A stretch of 5,131 nucleotides of DNA from Alphaproteobacteria bacterium (lineage in GTDB: Bacteria; Pseudomonadota; Alphaproteobacteria; Rhizobiales; Rhizobiaceae). Shown one piece after another: positions 1-5,131 of this stretch (positions are counted from its first letter, which is position 1; every line of letters begins with the position of its first letter). The stretch lies in contig JAFKFE010000780.1 in assembly GCA_017308345.1 (NCBI GenBank), positions 1-5,131 of the forward strand, read 5' to 3'. A model generated the notes under the pieces. The model had not been told where the DNA came from and made no database searches. It saw only the letters and a program-made list of their open reading frames with translations. A program made the translations under genes and the position numbers.

Positions 1-35
1 ACACCTGGAAACTCGAGGACTTCTTCCTTCGGCAT
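1..35 (-). CDS. infA: Translation initiation factor IF-1, N-terminal fragment (runs off the left edge)
   Basis: The minus strand from the ATG at 33-35 reads MPKEEVLEFPG and then leaves the window in the next codon. This is the characteristic start of alphaproteobacterial IF-1, a protein of about 72 residues with a single S1/OB fold. IF-1 binds the 30S ribosomal A site during initiation and works with IF-2 and IF-3. Only 11 complete codons are visible, so the rest of the fold cannot be checked. A good Shine-Dalgarno sequence (AAAGG, plus-strand 42-46) lies 6 bases before the ATG, which supports this start. The gene follows the phosphatase gene in the same direction, but a 110-bp palindromic element (71-180) sits in its leader. 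The truncation is caused by the window edge and is not a mutation. Confidence 0.9.
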   Translation of the reverse strand, partial: MPKEEVLEFPG

Positions 36-70
36 TCGATACCTTTGCTTGGATGGGCGTTCCGGCGCCT

Positions 71-180
71 AGAGCATGATGCCGAAAAGTGTGAAGCGGT
101 TTTCGGACGACATCATGCTCTACTCTTGATCTGGAGTCGGATGATTTCAGGTCGAATAGACCTGAAATCATCCGACTCCA
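71..180. repeat. RIME-like intergenic mosaic element 1 (two palindromes)
   Basis: Two consecutive inverted repeats fill this interval. Palindrome A has perfect 11-bp outer arms (71-81 and 111-121) plus inner arms ccgaaaa/ttttcgg (82-88 and 100-106). Palindrome B has perfect 22-bp arms (132-153 and 159-180) around the 5-base loop gaata. Ten bases separate the two. Length (110 bp) and two-palindrome layout resemble the RIME elements described in rhizobia; that family name is from recognition and was not confirmed by search. It lies between the phosphatase stop and infA, and would be in the infA leader if transcription starts upstream. No transposase or target duplication is visible, so it would need to be moved in trans, if mobile. 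Confidence 0.8.
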
Positions 181-199
181 ACCGGAATTTGCGGCGGAA

Positions 200-228
200 C
201 CTATATGATAATCGCCCGCTTGTGAACA
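200..228 (-). promoter_or_regulatory. Possible promoter for infA (weak)
   Basis: On the minus strand, TGTTCA (plus 223-228) and TATAGG (plus 200-205) are separated by 17 bases, a spacing suited to a sigma-70-type promoter. The -35 match is poor. If real, infA would have a leader of about 160 bases containing the palindromic element at 71-180. The position just after the phosphatase stop codon (232-234) makes an infA-specific promoter reasonable, but the call rests on weak boxes. Confidence 0.25.
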
Positions 229-231
229 TGC

Positions 232-684
232 TTAATCCGCCGCGTTTTTTGCCTCCGGGAGCAAAAAACGTCGGCTTATGCGGGTTTTCAGTCGTTCGCG
301 CACGTCGCGATAGGCGGCCATGATGTGCTCGCGCGTGCCGCCCGTGTCGGTCGGGTCTGGCATCGGCCAGTATTCGACCTCGACGGCGAGCGAGCGGGTG
401 AGCTCGAGGGCCGCATGATGCGCTTCCGGCGCCAGCGTGACGATCAGGTCGAAATAATCGTCTTCCAGCTCCTCCAGCGTCCTGGGCTGGCGCTCGCCGA
501 GCGACAGGCCCTCTTCGGCAAGCACCGCGTCGACGAACGGATCGCGCCCGCCGGCGCGCCCCACGGCCGAAGCGACGAAGGTGGTGGCGGGCAGCATGCG
601 GCGCGCCAGTTGCTCCGCGATCGGCGAGCGCACGGCGTTCATGCCGCACAGGAACAGGATCGAATGAGGCAGGGCGGCCGGCAC
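232..684 (-). CDS. Low-molecular-weight protein-tyrosine-phosphatase family protein
   Basis: The 150-residue product has the family's phosphate-binding loop near the N-terminus: C13-GMNAV-R19-S20 fits CX5R(S), with Cys as nucleophile and Arg as phosphate ligand. D110-P111 in WPMPDPTD fits the DP loop that carries the general acid. This supports a cytoplasmic phosphatase of the LMW-PTP/ArsC fold; the substrate is unknown. The second and third redox cysteines of thioredoxin-linked arsenate reductases are absent (the matching stretch reads VTLAPEAHHAAL), so arsenate reductase is unlikely. The start is uncertain. GTG at 682-684 gives the natural-looking N-terminus VPAALPHSILFLC but has no visible ribosome binding site. 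An in-frame TTG at 742-744 would add 20 residues encoded by the palindromic element upstream. The gene lies between UPF0262 and infA, as is usual for this cluster. Confidence 0.85.
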   Translation of the reverse strand: MPAALPHSILFLCGMNAVRSPIAEQLARRMLPATTFVASAVGRAGGRDPFVDAVLAEEGLSLGERQPRTLEELEDDYFDLIVTLAPEAHHAALELTRSLAVEVEYWPMPDPTDTGGTREHIMAAYRDVRERLKTRISRRFLLPEAKNAAD

Positions 685-787
685 TAGAGCATGATCCCGA
701 AAAGTGGGAACCGGTTTTCGGAAAAGATCATGCTCCGACAACAAGCCAGATCAGGATGGCGATTCAACGAAACGTCATCCTGGTCTA
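685..787. repeat. RIME-like intergenic mosaic element 2 (two palindromes)
   Basis: Palindrome A (687-735) has perfect outer arms gagcatgatc/gatcatgctc (687-696 and 726-735) and inner arms ccgaaaa/ttttcgg (697-703 and 715-721). It matches palindrome A of element 1 at 44 of 51 positions counted by eye. One arm difference is compensated on the other arm (G-C at 81/111, C-G at 696/726). After 12 bases a second, unrelated palindrome follows: arms 748-761 and 773-786, 14 pairs with two G-T wobbles, and an 11-base loop. The element fills the whole UPF0262-phosphatase gap. Its right edge overlaps the UPF0262 stop codon (785-787) and its left edge abuts the phosphatase GTG (682-684). Confidence 0.75.
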
Positions 788-1270
788 GCCTCGCCAGTGC
801 AGCACGCAGACCAGCGTGAACAGCCGGCGCGCCGTGTCGAAGTCGATCTCGATCTTGCCGGCGAGCCGGTCCATCAGCGTCTGCGAGCCCTCATTGTGCA
901 GTCCGCGCCGGCCCATGTCGATCGCCTCGATATGGCTGGGCGTCGAGGAGCGGATGGCCTCGTAGTAGCTTTCGCAGATCAGATAGTAATCCTTGACGAT
1001 GCGCCTCAGCGGCGTCAGCGACAGGATGTGGGTGACCACCGCGGCGCCATTCTCGCGGCTGACGGCGAAGACCAGGCGCTGCTCGGCCAGCGAAAGCTTC
1101 AATCTGTACGGGCCGCTGCCCTCGTCGCCGACCGGCCGGAAACGGTTCTCCTCGATGAGGTCGAAGATCGCCACGGCCCGCTCGTGTTCGACGTCGGGCG
1201 TCGAACGTCCGATCGTTTCGTCGAGCTCGACGTCGATCAGCCTGTCGCGGGTTTGGTCGCGGCCGGACAT
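785..1270 (-). CDS. UPF0262 family protein (unknown function)
   Basis: This 161-residue, soluble-looking protein is recognised as UPF0262 from its overall sequence, for example the segments [20 protein letters not shown] near the start, RLVFAVSRE in the middle and LKDYY-like [17 protein letters not shown] further on. The family is largely confined to alphaproteobacteria and has no established biochemical role. No signal peptide, membrane segment or catalytic motif is apparent. The ATG at 1268-1270 follows the hisD stop codon with only 2 bases between, which indicates translational coupling or at least co-transcription with hisD. The length is normal for the family, so the gene appears intact. 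The TAG stop at 785-787 falls within the edge of the second palindromic element, so the last codons could have been altered when that element arrived. I can assign the family but not a function. Confidence 0.9.
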   Translation of the reverse strand: MSGRDQTRDRLIDVELDETIGRSTPDVEHERAVAIFDLIEENRFRPVGDEGSGPYRLKLSLAEQRLVFAVSRENGAAVVTHILSLTPLRRIVKDYYLICESYYEAIRSSTPSHIEAIDMGRRGLHNEGSQTLMDRLAGKIEIDFDTARRLFTLVCVLHWRG

Positions 1271-1272
1271 CG

Positions 1273-2515
1273 TTACATGTTCAGCCTGATCGAGACGGAG
1301 CGGGCATGCGCATCGAGCCCTTCCGCCTTGGCGAGCGCGATCGCGGCGGGCGCCAGCGCCTTGAGCTGCTCTGGCCCGAGCTTGAGGATCGAGGTGCGCT
1401 TGACGAAGTCGAGCACGGACAGGCCCGACGAGAAACGTGCCGACCGCGCCGTCGGCAGGACATGGTTGGAGCCGCCGACATAGTCGCCGATGACTTCCGG
1501 CGTATGCCGGCCGATAAAGACGGCACCGGCGTTGCGCATCCTGGAAAGGAACGCCTCGGCGTCGTCGAAAGCGAGCTCGACATGCTCGGCCGCGATCCTG
1601 TCGACCAGCGGCAGCGAGGCCTCCAGCGTCGGCACCAGGATGACCGCGCCGAAATCGCGCCAGCTCGCGGCCGCCGTCCCGGCGCGCGGCAGGACCTTGA
1701 GCTGGCGTTCGACGGCCTGCTCGACCGCCCGGCCGAACTCGGCGTTGTCGGTGACCAGGATCGATTGCGCCGAACTGTCGTGCTCGGCCTGTGCCAAAAG
1801 GTCGGCCGCGATCCAGTCCGGATCATTGTCGGCGTCGGCCACGACCAGCACCTCCGACGGTCCGGCGATCATGTCGATGCCGACAGTGCCGAACACCTGT
1901 CGCTTGGCCGCCGCGACATAGGCATTGCCCGGTCCGACGATCTTGGCGACGGGTTTGATCGTCTCGGTGCCGTAGGCGAGCGCCGCAACGGCCTGCGCGC
2001 CGCCGACGCGGTAGATCTCCGAGACGCCGGCCAGAGCGGCGGCCACCAGCACCATTGGATTGATGACGCCGCCGGTGGCCGTCACGACGATGACGATACG
2101 CTCGACACCGGCGACCCTGGCCGGCACGGCATTCATCAGCACCGAGCTCGGATAGCTCGCCGTGCCGCCGGGAACGTAGAGGCCGACGGCTTCGATCGCC
2201 GTCCAGCGCGAGCCGAGCTCGACGCCGGCGGCGTCCGTATAGCGGTCGTCCTTCGGCTTCTGCCGCTCGTGATGCGAACGGATACGGTCGCGCGCGAATT
2301 CGAGCGCCTCGACCGTCGCCGGATCGGCCGCTGAGATCGGCCTTGTCGAACCTCAGCGTATAGTCGGTCAGCGCCTTGTCGCCTTCGGCGCGCACGCGGG
2401 CGATGATGTCCCGCACCACGGCCTCGACATCGGCCGACACCTCGCGCTTGGTGGTGAGGAAGGCCGAGAAGCGCTGCTCGAAATCGGCGTCCTGCTGGCG
2501 AAGCGTTATGGCCAT
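1273..2515 (-). pseudogene. hisD: Histidinol dehydrogenase, disrupted by a deletion/frameshift
   Basis: HisD carries out the last two steps of histidine synthesis, oxidising L-histidinol to L-histidine with NAD+ at a Zn site. The N-terminal 62 codons (ATG at 2513-2515 to FDKADLS, ending near 2330) are in one frame. The rest of the protein, from AADPATVEAL (about 2331) to the TAA at 1273-1275, is in another. About 16-20 residues normally between these points are missing; the total of 1243 bases is about 50 short of a gene for the usual ~430 residues. Downstream, the catalytic parts are intact: GPGNAYVAAAK (1903-1935), IDMIAGPSEVLV, Zn-ligand candidates Gln (1789-1791), His (1780-1782), Asp (1483-1485) and His (1306-1308), and the Glu-His pair at 1582-1587. 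Reading on without correction stops at 1823-1825 after 230 residues, mostly out of frame. hisD starts 6 bases after the DUF2948 stop. A sequencing or assembly error is the main alternative. Confidence 0.9.
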
Positions 2516-2521
2516 TGCGCT

Positions 2522-2956
2522 CTAGCCTCTGTGCATGGGGCGGGAGGTTGCTTCCCAGGAGCCGCCGACATCGGCAAGCCGCGCCTCGACGCATTCGACG
2601 TCGAGCATGATGGTGCCGCCGCCCGAAAACACCAGCTCGACGATGCCGGCCGGCTTGCTGATGGGAATGAAGCCGATCGCCAGCAGCGACAGCACCTCGG
2701 CGGGCTTGTCGCGCGGGATGCCGCTGGTCTTGGCGCCGAGCACGCGGTCGAAGTGCAGGACGCTCTGCCGCCGCTCATTGTGCTGGCGCAACAGGCCGGA
2801 TTTCGCTTCCCACACGAAGCGGTTCATGGTCAGCACGAAGCGTTTGGCCGCCGGCAGGTATTGGAGGTCGGAGACCTTCATCACGGCGTCCTGGACATGC
2901 GCCGAGACGATGCTCAGATCCTGGTCGTCGAGCGCGATGAGCTTGAGAGCTGCCAT
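2522..2956 (-). CDS. DUF2948 family protein (unknown function)
   Basis: The 144-residue product begins MAALKLIALDDQDLSIVSAH and continues with QDAVMKVSDLQYLPAAKR, FVLTMNRFVWE and LHFDRVLG. I recognise this pattern as DUF2948, a small alphaproteobacterial family. It is usually found beside hisD and murA, as it is here. No function is established. It looks cytoplasmic: no signal peptide or long hydrophobic helix is seen, though a short apolar stretch around residues 90-112 (LSLLAIGFIPI, then GIVELVF) is probably core beta strand. The ATG at 2954-2956 matches the expected family N-terminus; only a weak AGG-containing site precedes it. The gene follows murA by 91 bases and precedes hisD by 6, so it is probably read through into hisD. 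A GAGG at 2526-2529, inside its last codons, may serve as the hisD ribosome binding site. Confidence 0.88.
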   Translation of the reverse strand: MAALKLIALDDQDLSIVSAHVQDAVMKVSDLQYLPAAKRFVLTMNRFVWEAKSGLLRQHNERRQSVLHFDRVLGAKTSGIPRDKPAEVLSLLAIGFIPISKPAGIVELVFSGGGTIMLDVECVEARLADVGGSWEATSRPMHRG

Positions 2957-3047
2957 GCGGAATGCGCACCTGAAGGTTGATAATTCAGCCCTCTGTTATG
3001 CGGTCTTTCCCGCCGGTGCAACTCGCCCGAGGCGGACGCGGTACGCG

Positions 3048-4340
3048 TCAGCCCGAAATCCGCTCGATCACCGCGCCGCAGCCGGAAAGCTTTTCCTCCA
3101 GCCGCTCGAAGCCGCGGTCGAGGTGGTAGACGCGGTTGACCGTGGTCTCGCCTTCGGCGGCAAGGCCCGCGATCACCAGTGAGACCGAGGCGCGCAGGTC
3201 GGTCGCCATGACAGGCGCGCCCTTGAGCCTGGCGACGCCGTCGACGATCGCGGTCTGGCCGGCGAGCGTGATGTGGGCGCCGAGGCGGGCGAGTTCCTGC
3301 ACATGCATGAAGCGGTTCTCGAAGATCGTCTCGGTGATGCGCGACCTGCCCTTGGCCATCGTCATCAGGCCCATGAACTGCGCCTGAAGGTCGGTCGGGA
3401 AGGCGGGGAAGGGGGCGGTTGTGACATCGACCGGCGCTATGCCTGCGCCGTTGCGCCTGACGCGGATGCCTTCATTGGTCGGCGTGATCTCGGCGCCGGT
3501 CTCGACGAGAACGTCCAGCGCGGTCTGCAGAAGGTCGGGCCGCGCGCCTTCGAGCATCACGTCGCCGCCGGTCATGGCCACCGCCATGGCATAGGTGCCG
3601 GTTTCGATGCGGTCGGGGATCACGCGCACGCGCGCCCCGGACAGCGCCTCTATGCCCTGGATGGTGATGGTGGAGGTGCCGGCGCCATGGATCTTGGCGC
3701 CCATGGCGATCAGGCATTCGGCGAGATTGACGATTTCCGGCTCGCGCGCTGCGTTTTCCAGCACCGTTTCGCCCTTGGCGAGCGAGGCGGCCATCATCAG
3801 CACATGGGTGGCGCCGACCGATACTTTCGGGAACACGTAGCGGTTGCCGACGAGGCGGCCGTTCTTGGTCTTGGCGACGACATAGCCGTTGTCGACGTCG
3901 AGCTCGGCGCCCAGAACCTGCAGGCCCTCGAGGAACAGGTCGACCGGGCGCGTGCCGATGGCGCAGCCGCCTGGCAGCGACACCTTGGCCTGGCCCATGC
4001 GGGCAAGCAGCGGCCCGATCACCCAGAAGGAGGCCCGCATCTTCGACACCAGTTCGTAAGGCGCGGTGGTGTCGACGATGTTGCGGGCGGAGAAATTGAT
4101 GGTGCGCGAATAGCCTTTCTGCTGGCTCTCGCGGCGCCCGTTGACCGAATAGTCGACGCCGTGATTGCCGAGGATCCGGATCAGCTGCTCGACATCGGCG
4201 AGATGCGGGACATTTTCGAGCGTCAGCGTGTCGTCGGTGAGCAGCGAGGCGATCATCAGCGGCAGCGCCGCGTTCTTGGCGCCCGAGATCGGAATGGTAC
4301 CGGCAAGCTCATTGCCGCCGACAATCCTGATGCGATCCAT
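3048..4340 (-). CDS. murA: UDP-N-acetylglucosamine 1-carboxyvinyltransferase
   Basis: MurA transfers enolpyruvate from phosphoenolpyruvate to UDP-GlcNAc, the first committed step of peptidoglycan synthesis, in the cytoplasm. The 430-residue product is full length and has two repeated EPSP-synthase-type domains. Family residues are present: K22-N23 in [10 protein letters not shown]102 in MRAS, the catalytic cysteine C126 in [13 protein letters not shown] (codon 3963-3965), D317 in [13 protein letters not shown]383 in TDLRAS, and R403 in [13 protein letters not shown]. Because the active-site residue is Cys and not Asp, fosfomycin sensitivity at the target level would be expected from family knowledge. 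The ATG at 4338-4340 is preceded by GAGGGG (plus 4351-4356), a fair ribosome binding site. It is the first gene of the minus-strand block, and DUF2948 follows after 91 bases. A small palindrome acgcg-gta-cgcgt (3036-3048) touches its stop codon. Confidence 0.97.
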   Translation of the reverse strand: MDRIRIVGGNELAGTIPISGAKNAALPLMIASLLTDDTLTLENVPHLADVEQLIRILGNHGVDYSVNGRRESQQKGYSRTINFSARNIVDTTAPYELVSKMRASFWVIGPLLARMGQAKVSLPGGCAIGTRPVDLFLEGLQVLGAELDVDNGYVVAKTKNGRLVGNRYVFPKVSVGATHVLMMAASLAKGETVLENAAREPEIVNLAECLIAMGAKIHGAGTSTITIQGIEALSGARVRVIPDRIETGTYAMAVAMTGGDVMLEGARPDLLQTALDVLVETGAEITPTNEGIRVRRNGAGIAPVDVTTAPFPAFPTDLQAQFMGLMTMAKGRSRITETIFENRFMHVQELARLGAHITLAGQTAIVDGVARLKGAPVMATDLRASVSLVIAGLAAEGETTVNRVYHLDRGFERLEEKLSGCGAVIERISG

Positions 4341-4392
4341 AAGAAAACGTCCCCTCGGCCAGAACAGGCCGCTTCAATCGGTTGATGCGCCC

Positions 4393-4421
4393 GGCTTAGA
4401 CCATTGGCCGGCTTGGTTCAA
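4393..4421 (-). promoter_or_regulatory. Possible promoter for murA and the downstream block
   Basis: On the minus strand TTGAAC (plus 4416-4421) and TAAGCC (plus 4393-4398) are 17 bases apart. The -35 is good, the -10 is poor. The location fits: downstream of the terminator at 4438-4461 and about 50 bases before the murA ATG. Since the preceding gene is terminated, murA needs a promoter in this gap, which adds modest support. Confidence 0.35.
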
Positions 4422-4437
4422 GAAATAGGATTTTCTT

Positions 4438-4461
4438 AAAAACCGGCCCGACCATGGCCGG
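4438..4461 (-). terminator. Rho-independent terminator after the small hypothetical gene
   Basis: Read on the minus strand, CCGGCC, a 7-base loop and GGCCGG (plus 4461 to 4443) are followed directly by TTTTT (4442-4438). An alternative register pairs GCCCG with CGGGC (4446-4450 and 4459-4463). It starts 18 bases beyond the stop codon of the gene at 4480-4680 and separates that gene from murA. Confidence 0.65.
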
Positions 4462-4479
4462 GCAGTATGGCTGATTTGG

Positions 4480-4680
4480 TCAATCCTTGTGCATTTTTCC
4501 AGCAGCCGGCAATCCTTCCGGCCGGTCGTCAGGATCGCGGGCGTGATGGTTGCCGGCGTCGCCAACCCGCCGCGAACGCGCCTGTGCCTTGCGCCTCTGA
4601 AGATTGGCGCGCAGCGCCTCCGCCAGTCGGTCCTTGCGCTCGCCGTCGCCCTTCTTGGGTCGATTTGCCTTGTCGTCCAT
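4480..4680 (-). CDS. Small basic hypothetical protein
   Basis: A 66-codon reading frame starts at the ATG at 4678-4680. The first 38 or so residues (KANRPKKGDGERKDRLAEAL, then RANLQRRKAQARSRR) are highly charged and predicted helical. They resemble a short conserved rhizobial protein found upstream of murA, a match made from memory only. The C-terminal third (GNHHARDPDDRPEGLPAAGK) is rich in Gly, Pro, Asp and His and looks disordered. No membrane segment or known motif is seen, and the function is unknown; the basic helix could bind nucleic acid or ribosomes, but that is a guess. GGGA-rich sequence precedes the ATG as a possible ribosome binding site. A good terminator 18 bases after its stop supports a real transcript here. 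A frameshift after RSRR cannot be excluded. Confidence 0.55.
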   Translation of the reverse strand: MDDKANRPKKGDGERKDRLAEALRANLQRRKAQARSRRVGDAGNHHARDPDDRPEGLPAAGKMHKD

Positions 4681-4856
4681 TATCCCGTCCCTAGCCGGTG
4701 GTCAGCCGGTCGCGATTCCGAAATGGCTAGCATTTTTGCGCGGTCATGTCATGAAAGCGGGCCGCCAGGCGGCTTTCATGCTGTGGATCAGCCAGGCATG
4801 TCGCCTGAAATCGCACAATTGGCGGCAGGAATCGCCTGCGACGCTTTGGGTTTTTC
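4681..4856. other. Intergenic stretch without a recognisable gene
   Basis: No reading frame here has a recognisable product on either strand. The frames that cross it are antisense to or overlap the tRNA. It contains a stem-loop at 4750-4780 and a second, short inverted repeat gcagg/cctgc (4825-4829 and 4835-4839). It should also hold the promoter of the small minus-strand gene, but I find no convincing boxes for it. Confidence 0.5.
4750..4780. repeat. Stem-loop catgaaagc/gctttcatg
   Basis: Perfect 9-bp arms lie at 4750-4758 and 4772-4780. The 13-base interior is GC-rich and can form its own small stem (gccgc/gcggc) if the outer stem is shortened. Neither strand shows a T-run after it, so it is not a canonical intrinsic terminator. 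It lies about 70 bases upstream of the small minus-strand gene and 125 bases upstream of the tRNA. Its role is unknown. Confidence 0.5.
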
Positions 4857-4884
4857 TTGGCCTTGCGCTTGCCGGTTCGATATG
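4857..4884 (+). promoter_or_regulatory. Probable promoter of tRNA-Thr
   Basis: TTGGCC (4857-4862, preceded by C as in alphaproteobacterial CTTG-type -35 boxes) and GATATG (4879-4884) are 16 bases apart. Transcription would begin around 4891, about 15 bases before the mature tRNA 5' end at 4906, a normal leader for a single tRNA gene. Confidence 0.4.
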
Positions 4885-4905
4885 GCAGAAGCGCCGCCAT
4901 CGCAG

Positions 4906-4980
<75 letters not shown>

Positions 4981-5033
4981 GATTTTTCCGATGTCTTTCA
5001 GAAACTTGCGACAATTCAGAGGGTTGAGCTTGC

Positions 5034-5060
5034 CTTTGTAGTACACAAAGGTGGTACACA
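5034..5060. promoter_or_regulatory. Inverted and direct repeats ahead of the integrase start
   Basis: Arms ctttgt (5034-5039) and acaaag (5045-5050) form a 6-bp inverted repeat around a 5-base centre. The heptamer gtacaca occurs twice in direct orientation (5041-5047 and 5054-5060), 13 bases apart. The cluster overlaps the ribosome binding site and first base of the integrase-like gene. It could be an operator for autoregulation or a recombinase/excisionase arm site; the sequence alone does not decide. Confidence 0.4.
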
Positions 5061-5131
5061 TGTCCCTTGGGATGACTTCTCCCTGCCAGCCCGGAAAGCA
5101 CGGTGTCTACTATTTCCGCAAGCGCGTTCCT
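5060..5131 (+). CDS. Tyrosine recombinase (integrase), N-terminal fragment (runs off the right edge)
   Basis: From the ATG at 5060-5062 the frame is open for 24 codons to the window end, reading MSLGMTSPCQPGKHG then VYYFRKRVP. The pattern GVYYFRKRVP is typical of the N-terminal segment (DUF6538-like) of a group of proteobacterial tyrosine-recombinase integrases. The core-binding and catalytic domains, with the Arg...His-x-x-Arg...Tyr residues, would lie beyond the window and are not seen. AAGGTGG (5048-5054) is a strong ribosome binding site 5 bases before this ATG, which favours it over the in-frame ATG at 5072. The gene begins 79 bases after the tRNA-Thr 3' end and is read away from it, the usual arrangement of an integrative element's int gene next to its attachment site. 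Assignment rests on a short peptide plus position. Confidence 0.72.
   Translation, partial: MSLGMTSPCQPGKHGVYYFRKRVP

Noticed and set aside
243..270. Inverted repeat cgttttttgc/gcaaaaaacg as a terminator of the phosphatase gene
   Set aside because: The repeat is perfect (10 bp, 8-base loop) but lies inside the last codons. On both strands the T-run is in the first arm and the A-run in the second, the reverse of an intrinsic terminator.
232..684. Arsenate reductase (arsC)
   Set aside because: The P-loop fits the shared fold, but the additional redox cysteines are absent and no ars genes are nearby.
1306..2334. Long plus-strand open frame opposite hisD
   Set aside because: It is antisense to recognisable hisD sequence, rich in Arg/Asp/Gly as expected of a GC-rich shadow, and has no recognisable product.
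2330..2352. Programmed ribosomal frameshift in hisD
   Set aside because: About 16-20 conserved-region residues are also missing, no slippery run is seen, and HisD is not known to use frameshifting; a deletion explains both facts.
3036..3048. Palindrome acgcg-gta-cgcgt at the murA stop as a terminator
   Set aside because: The stem is only 5 bp with a 3-base loop and no T-run follows; it is likely chance in GC-rich DNA.
3273..4385. Plus-strand open frame of about 370 codons opposite murA
   Set aside because: It mirrors the full-length murA reading frame; composition is His/Gly/Asp rich and matches no family I know.

Overview
The window reads as alphaproteobacterial, order Hyphomicrobiales (Rhizobiales), most likely Mesorhizobium or a close relative. 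This rests on high GC, the minus-strand gene order murA - DUF2948 - hisD - UPF0262 - low-molecular-weight phosphatase - infA that I recognise from this group, and two intergenic palindromic elements resembling the RIME-type mosaics of rhizobia. The assignment is from recognition; no database search was run.

Left part (1-4340, all minus strand). Read in the direction of transcription, the block starts with murA (peptidoglycan precursor synthesis). It continues with a DUF2948 gene, hisD (last enzyme of histidine synthesis), a UPF0262 gene, a CX5R phosphatase and the first 11 complete codons of infA (initiation factor IF-1) at the window edge. From DUF2948 to UPF0262 the genes are 2-6 bases apart, so they are probably co-transcribed. 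The cluster mixes cell wall, amino acid and translation functions, as is common for this conserved block. hisD is broken: about 50 bases are missing near codon 62 and the reading frame changes there.

Intergenic mosaics. Two elements of about 100-110 bp (71-180 and about 685-787) each consist of two adjacent palindromes. The first palindrome is shared between them and includes a compensatory base-pair change. The second palindrome is different. The second element fills the whole gap between UPF0262 and the phosphatase gene, contributing to the stop of one and sitting where the ribosome binding site of the other should be.

Right part (4341-5131). Upstream of murA are a possible promoter, a rho-independent terminator (minus strand) and a small basic hypothetical protein gene. 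About 225 bases without a recognisable gene follow, then tRNA-Thr(GGT) on the plus strand. Eighty bases beyond the tRNA 3' end, a plus-strand gene begins whose first 24 codons look like the N-terminus of a tyrosine recombinase (integrase). This is the usual layout of an integrative element in a tRNA gene, so the window probably straddles the boundary between core chromosome and a genomic island that continues to the right.

Most of the window is housekeeping. The points worth following are the island boundary, the damaged hisD and the two mosaic elements. I see no complete novel system inside these bases.
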